8,162 bases of DNA, from the NCBI GenBank assembly GCA_003158705.1, contig PMKX01000014.1, positions 1,364 through 9,525 of the forward strand. The letters run 5' to 3'. Source of the stretch: Actinomycetota bacterium. Lineage in GTDB: Bacteria; Actinomycetota; Thermoleophilia; UBA2241. The position numbers were made by a program, and so were the translations under genes. The number at the start of each line of letters is the position of its first letter. The stretch's first letter is position 1. Below are positions 6,393-8,162 of this stretch, in pieces. The notes beneath the pieces are model-generated. The model was not told the origin of the DNA and made no database searches. It worked only from the letters and a program-made list of their open reading frames with translations.

Positions 6393-6838
6393 GCGGAGTG
6401 AGCGTGGACGACACGGCTCCGACGCGCGAGGAGGAGAGATGGCCGGCCGCGGGCGAGGCGCCGGCGGCCTACGAACTCTTCCGCAAAGGCTGCTGGTTCT
6501 TGCGCCATCGGCATCCCGGCCAGGCAGCCATGCTCTTGGAGCGCGCCAAGCGCCTGGCGCCCGGCAAGTACTCGATCTGCGAGGCCCTGGGGCGTGCGTA
6601 CTTCGCTCTTGGCCGGCACGATCTGGCGGCAGAGGAGTTCGCCGGCATCGTGGCTGCCGTGCCGGTCAACGACTACGCCCACTACGCCCTGGGGCGCTCT
6701 CTACTCCACCTGGACCGACACCGCGAGGCCCTTGCCCACCTGCGCTTGGCGGCGGCCATGGCCCCCGCCAATAAGACCTACCAAGACGCGCTCGACGGCG
6801 CGGCCACCGGCGACCAGCGGCCCGGCAGCCAGCACTAG
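6389..6838 (+). CDS. Small tetratricopeptide-repeat protein
   Basis: The 149-residue product consists of an acidic, probably disordered N-terminus (1-25) and three TPR-like helical pairs at about 26-59, 60-93 and 94-127. Each shows the alternating small and large residues and the closing Pro of TPRs (LAP, AVP, MAP), with clear G-x-AYFALGR and ALGRSLLHL helices. TPRs bind partner proteins; no catalytic motif, signal peptide or membrane segment is visible. The start is uncertain: GTG at 6389 overlaps the HD gene stop, but GTG codons at 6398 and 6404 are in frame, and GGAG at 6395-6398 is well placed for 6404. The choice changes only five residues. The TAG stop shares bases with the htpX stop on the other strand. 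The function is unknown; a scaffold role with the HD protein is inference from the overlap. Confidence 0.8.
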   Translation: MSGVSVDDTAPTREEERWPAAGEAPAAYELFRKGCWFLRHRHPGQAAMLLERAKRLAPGKYSICEALGRAYFALGRHDLAAEEFAGIVAAVPVNDYAHYALGRSLLHLDRHREALAHLRLAAAMAPANKTYQDALDGAATGDQRPGSQH

Positions 6839-7770
6839 GCCTGCGGAGCCTCGGCCGTCTCGCCCTCGGTCTGGTGCGCCATGGCCAACAAGATGGCGAT
6901 GCGCTTCTGGATCGGCGGGTGCGTATCGAACAGACCGGCCGACTCCTTGGCCTTCTTGCCCTTCAGGGGGTTCGCGATGTAGAGGTGAGCCGTGGCCCGG
7001 TTGGCAACGCGCAAGGGCCGTGGGTCGGCGGAGATCTTCTCCAGCGCGTGCGCCAGGCCCAACGGGTTCCGCGTGAGCTCCACACCCGACGCGTCGGCGA
7101 GGTACTCGCGGTGCCGCGAGATGGCGAACTGCACGACGTAGGCCGCCAGCGGTGCGAGCAAGGCGAGCACGATGGCCAGCACGAAGAAGATGGCGTTGCC
7201 ATTGCCCTCGCTGCGACGGCCGCCGCCCCAGAACGTGCCCCGGATGAAGATGTCGGCGACCAGAGCGATCACGCCGACGAGGATGCCCACCAGTGTGGCA
7301 AAGCGGATGTCGTAGTTGCGCACGTGCGACATCTCGTGCGCCAGCACGCCTTGCAACTCGTCGCGGTTGAGCTCCTCCAAGAGACCACGGGTCACCGCCA
7401 CTGAGGCGTGCTGCGGATCCCGCCCGGTGGCGAACGCATTGGGCGCCGGGTCGTCGATGATGTACACGTCGGGCATGGGCAGGCCGCCGGCGATACGCAT
7501 CTCATCCACCACGTTCCAGAGCTCAGGAGCCTGGTCGTGCGTGACTTTGCGCGCGCCGCTGGCCGCCAGCACCATGCCGGCTCCCGCGTAGTACCCGATC
7601 AGGCTCCAGACAATGGCGACGACGCCGAAGACGCCGAGGAATCCGATAGCGCCCGTGCGGGAGCCGAACCACGCCAGCCCGATGACGAGGCCGAGCCCGC
7701 ACAGCACCAGGACGAGTGTCAGGATGAGAAACCAGGAGTCGCGCTTGTTGCGTTTGATCTGCTCGTACAT
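6835..7770 (-). CDS. htpX: HtpX-type membrane zinc metalloprotease (peptidase M48)
   Basis: HtpX is an inner-membrane protease, active on its cytoplasmic side, that degrades damaged membrane proteins. The 311-residue protein has predicted membrane segments at about 12-35, 42-63, 157-176 and 193-217. Its zinc site is HEMSH (145-149), with the third ligand probably Glu222 in SRHREYLADASG, the same arrangement as in the E. coli protein. NAFATGR (about 112-118), conserved in M48 proteases, precedes it, and the C-terminal FDTHPPIQKRI is a family signature. A Gly-rich loop, GGGRRSEGNGN, separates the last two hydrophobic segments. The ATG is only two bases after the lemA stop, with no evident Shine-Dalgarno, so it is probably translated by coupling. 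The TAG stop is formed by the reverse complement of the CTA within CTAG, shared with the TPR gene. Confidence 0.95.
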   Translation of the reverse strand: MYEQIKRNKRDSWFLILTLVLVLCGLGLVIGLAWFGSRTGAIGFLGVFGVVAIVWSLIGYYAGAGMVLAASGARKVTHDQAPELWNVVDEMRIAGGLPMPDVYIIDDPAPNAFATGRDPQHASVAVTRGLLEELNRDELQGVLAHEMSHVRNYDIRFATLVGILVGVIALVADIFIRGTFWGGGRRSEGNGNAIFFVLAIVLALLAPLAAYVVQFAISRHREYLADASGVELTRNPLGLAHALEKISADPRPLRVANRATAHLYIANPLKGKKAKESAGLFDTHPPIQKRIAILLAMAHQTEGETAEAPQA

Positions 7771-7772
7771 GG

Positions 7773-8162
7773 TCAGCGCAGATCGACTTTGGGCACTTCT
7801 TTGTCGGCCTCTTCGGCCTGGAAGAACTCCCGCGCCGAGAAGTTGAACATGCCCGCCAGCAGGTTGGAGGGGAACTGCTGGATCATCATGTTGAACGTCA
7901 TGACGCTGTCGTTGTAGAACTGGCGCGCGAACGAGATCTTGTTCTCAGTGGTGGTCAGCTCCTCCTGGAGTGAGAGCACGTTCTGGTTGGCCTTCAGGTC
8001 GGGGTAGTTCTCGGCCACCGCGAACAGCGACCGCAACGACTGCGTGAGAGCGTTCTCAGCGTGCGCCTGCGCCTCCGGCCCCTGCGACCCCGCCGACACG
8101 GCTGCCGCCCGCGCATCGGTGACCTTGGTCAGCGTCTCCTGCTCGTAGCTCATGTAGTCCTT
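7773..8162 (-). CDS. lemA: LemA family protein (N-terminal part beyond window)
   Basis: The frame stays open to the right edge, where KDYMSYEQETLTKVTDARAA matches the LemA segment usually written as GY-x-HE-x-ETL-x-x-VTEAR, so the ATG at 8153 is probably internal. The missing upstream part should hold the N-terminal membrane anchor and the VDAW/RxDLIPNLV region, roughly 55-65 residues. The 129 visible residues are long helices with the family core SLFAVAENYPDLKANQNVLSLQEELTTTENKISFARQFYNDSVMTFNMMIQQFPSNLLAG. LemA proteins form helical bundles anchored to the membrane; their exact role is not established. Pairing with htpX is common, and the two are separated here by two bases, so they form one transcription unit whose promoter lies outside the window. 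Confidence 0.93.
   Translation of the reverse strand, partial: KDYMSYEQETLTKVTDARAAAVSAGSQGPEAQAHAENALTQSLRSLFAVAENYPDLKANQNVLSLQEELTTTENKISFARQFYNDSVMTFNMMIQQFPSNLLAGMFNFSAREFFQAEEADKEVPKVDLR

Noticed and set aside
6431..6774. Strong GAGGAGGAG followed by ATG at 6439 as a separate gene
   Set aside because: The ATG is in a different frame from the TPR protein and gives an Arg/Gly/Pro-rich product with no family features, typical of an off-frame reading of GC-rich DNA. The purine run encodes the Glu-rich TPR N-terminus.
6836..6855. Short stem AGGC/GCCT after the TPR stop as a terminator
   Set aside because: It has only four pairs, lies inside the 3' coding end of htpX on the other strand, and has no T-tract.
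1..8162. tRNA, rRNA, CRISPR, insertion sequences, attachment sites, prophage or defence genes
   Set aside because: Nearly every base is in an identified protein gene, no direct-repeat array or transposase is present, and the two small gaps (91 and 41 bp) are too short or otherwise explained.

Overview
This GC-rich window, densely packed with genes, is core chromosome. It most likely comes from a deep-branching member of Actinomycetota. The main evidence is a recognisable actinobacterial integration host factor (mIHF) next to gmk, rpoZ and coaBC, together with GTG starts, overlapping stop/start codons and an apparently leaderless promoter. The pyrimidine genes encode the two-subunit, NAD-linked (class 1B) dihydroorotate dehydrogenase PyrD/PyrK, not the quinone-linked class 2 enzyme of mycobacteria and streptomycetes. 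That points away from the classical Actinomycetes and towards a lineage such as Coriobacteriia or Thermoleophilia. The class assignment is inference.

Region 1 (1-3307, + strand) is the 3' part of a pyrimidine biosynthesis operon. It holds the C-terminal half of carB, then pyrK and pyrD, each pair joined by a 4-bp stop/start overlap. A GC-rich hairpin in the last codons of pyrD and a small hairpin just after it may mark the operon end, but neither has a U-tract.

Region 2 (3308-5793, + strand) starts with a 91-bp gap containing a strong sigma-70-type promoter (perfect TATAAT), whose predicted start point falls on or next to the mIHF ATG. It then carries mIHF, gmk, rpoZ and coaBC, almost without gaps, supplying nucleoid structure, GDP synthesis, an RNA polymerase subunit and CoA synthesis. 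The gmk gene has no ATG, GTG or TTG that keeps its P-loop. A good Shine-Dalgarno sequence instead sits 8 nt before an in-frame ATC.

Region 3 (5835-6838, + strand) has an HD-domain phosphohydrolase and a small three-repeat TPR protein, joined by a 4-bp overlap and possibly transcribed with the upstream operon.

Region 4 (complement of 6835-8162) is a lemA-htpX pair, a membrane-stress module with lemA cut by the window edge. It converges on the TPR gene so tightly that one CTAG carries the stop codons of both strands.

There are no RNA genes, mobile elements, CRISPR arrays or large repeats, and I see no evidence of a new multigene system. The items most worth checking are the ATC start of gmk, the leaderless mIHF promoter with a palindrome in its spacer, and the uncharacterised HD-TPR pair.
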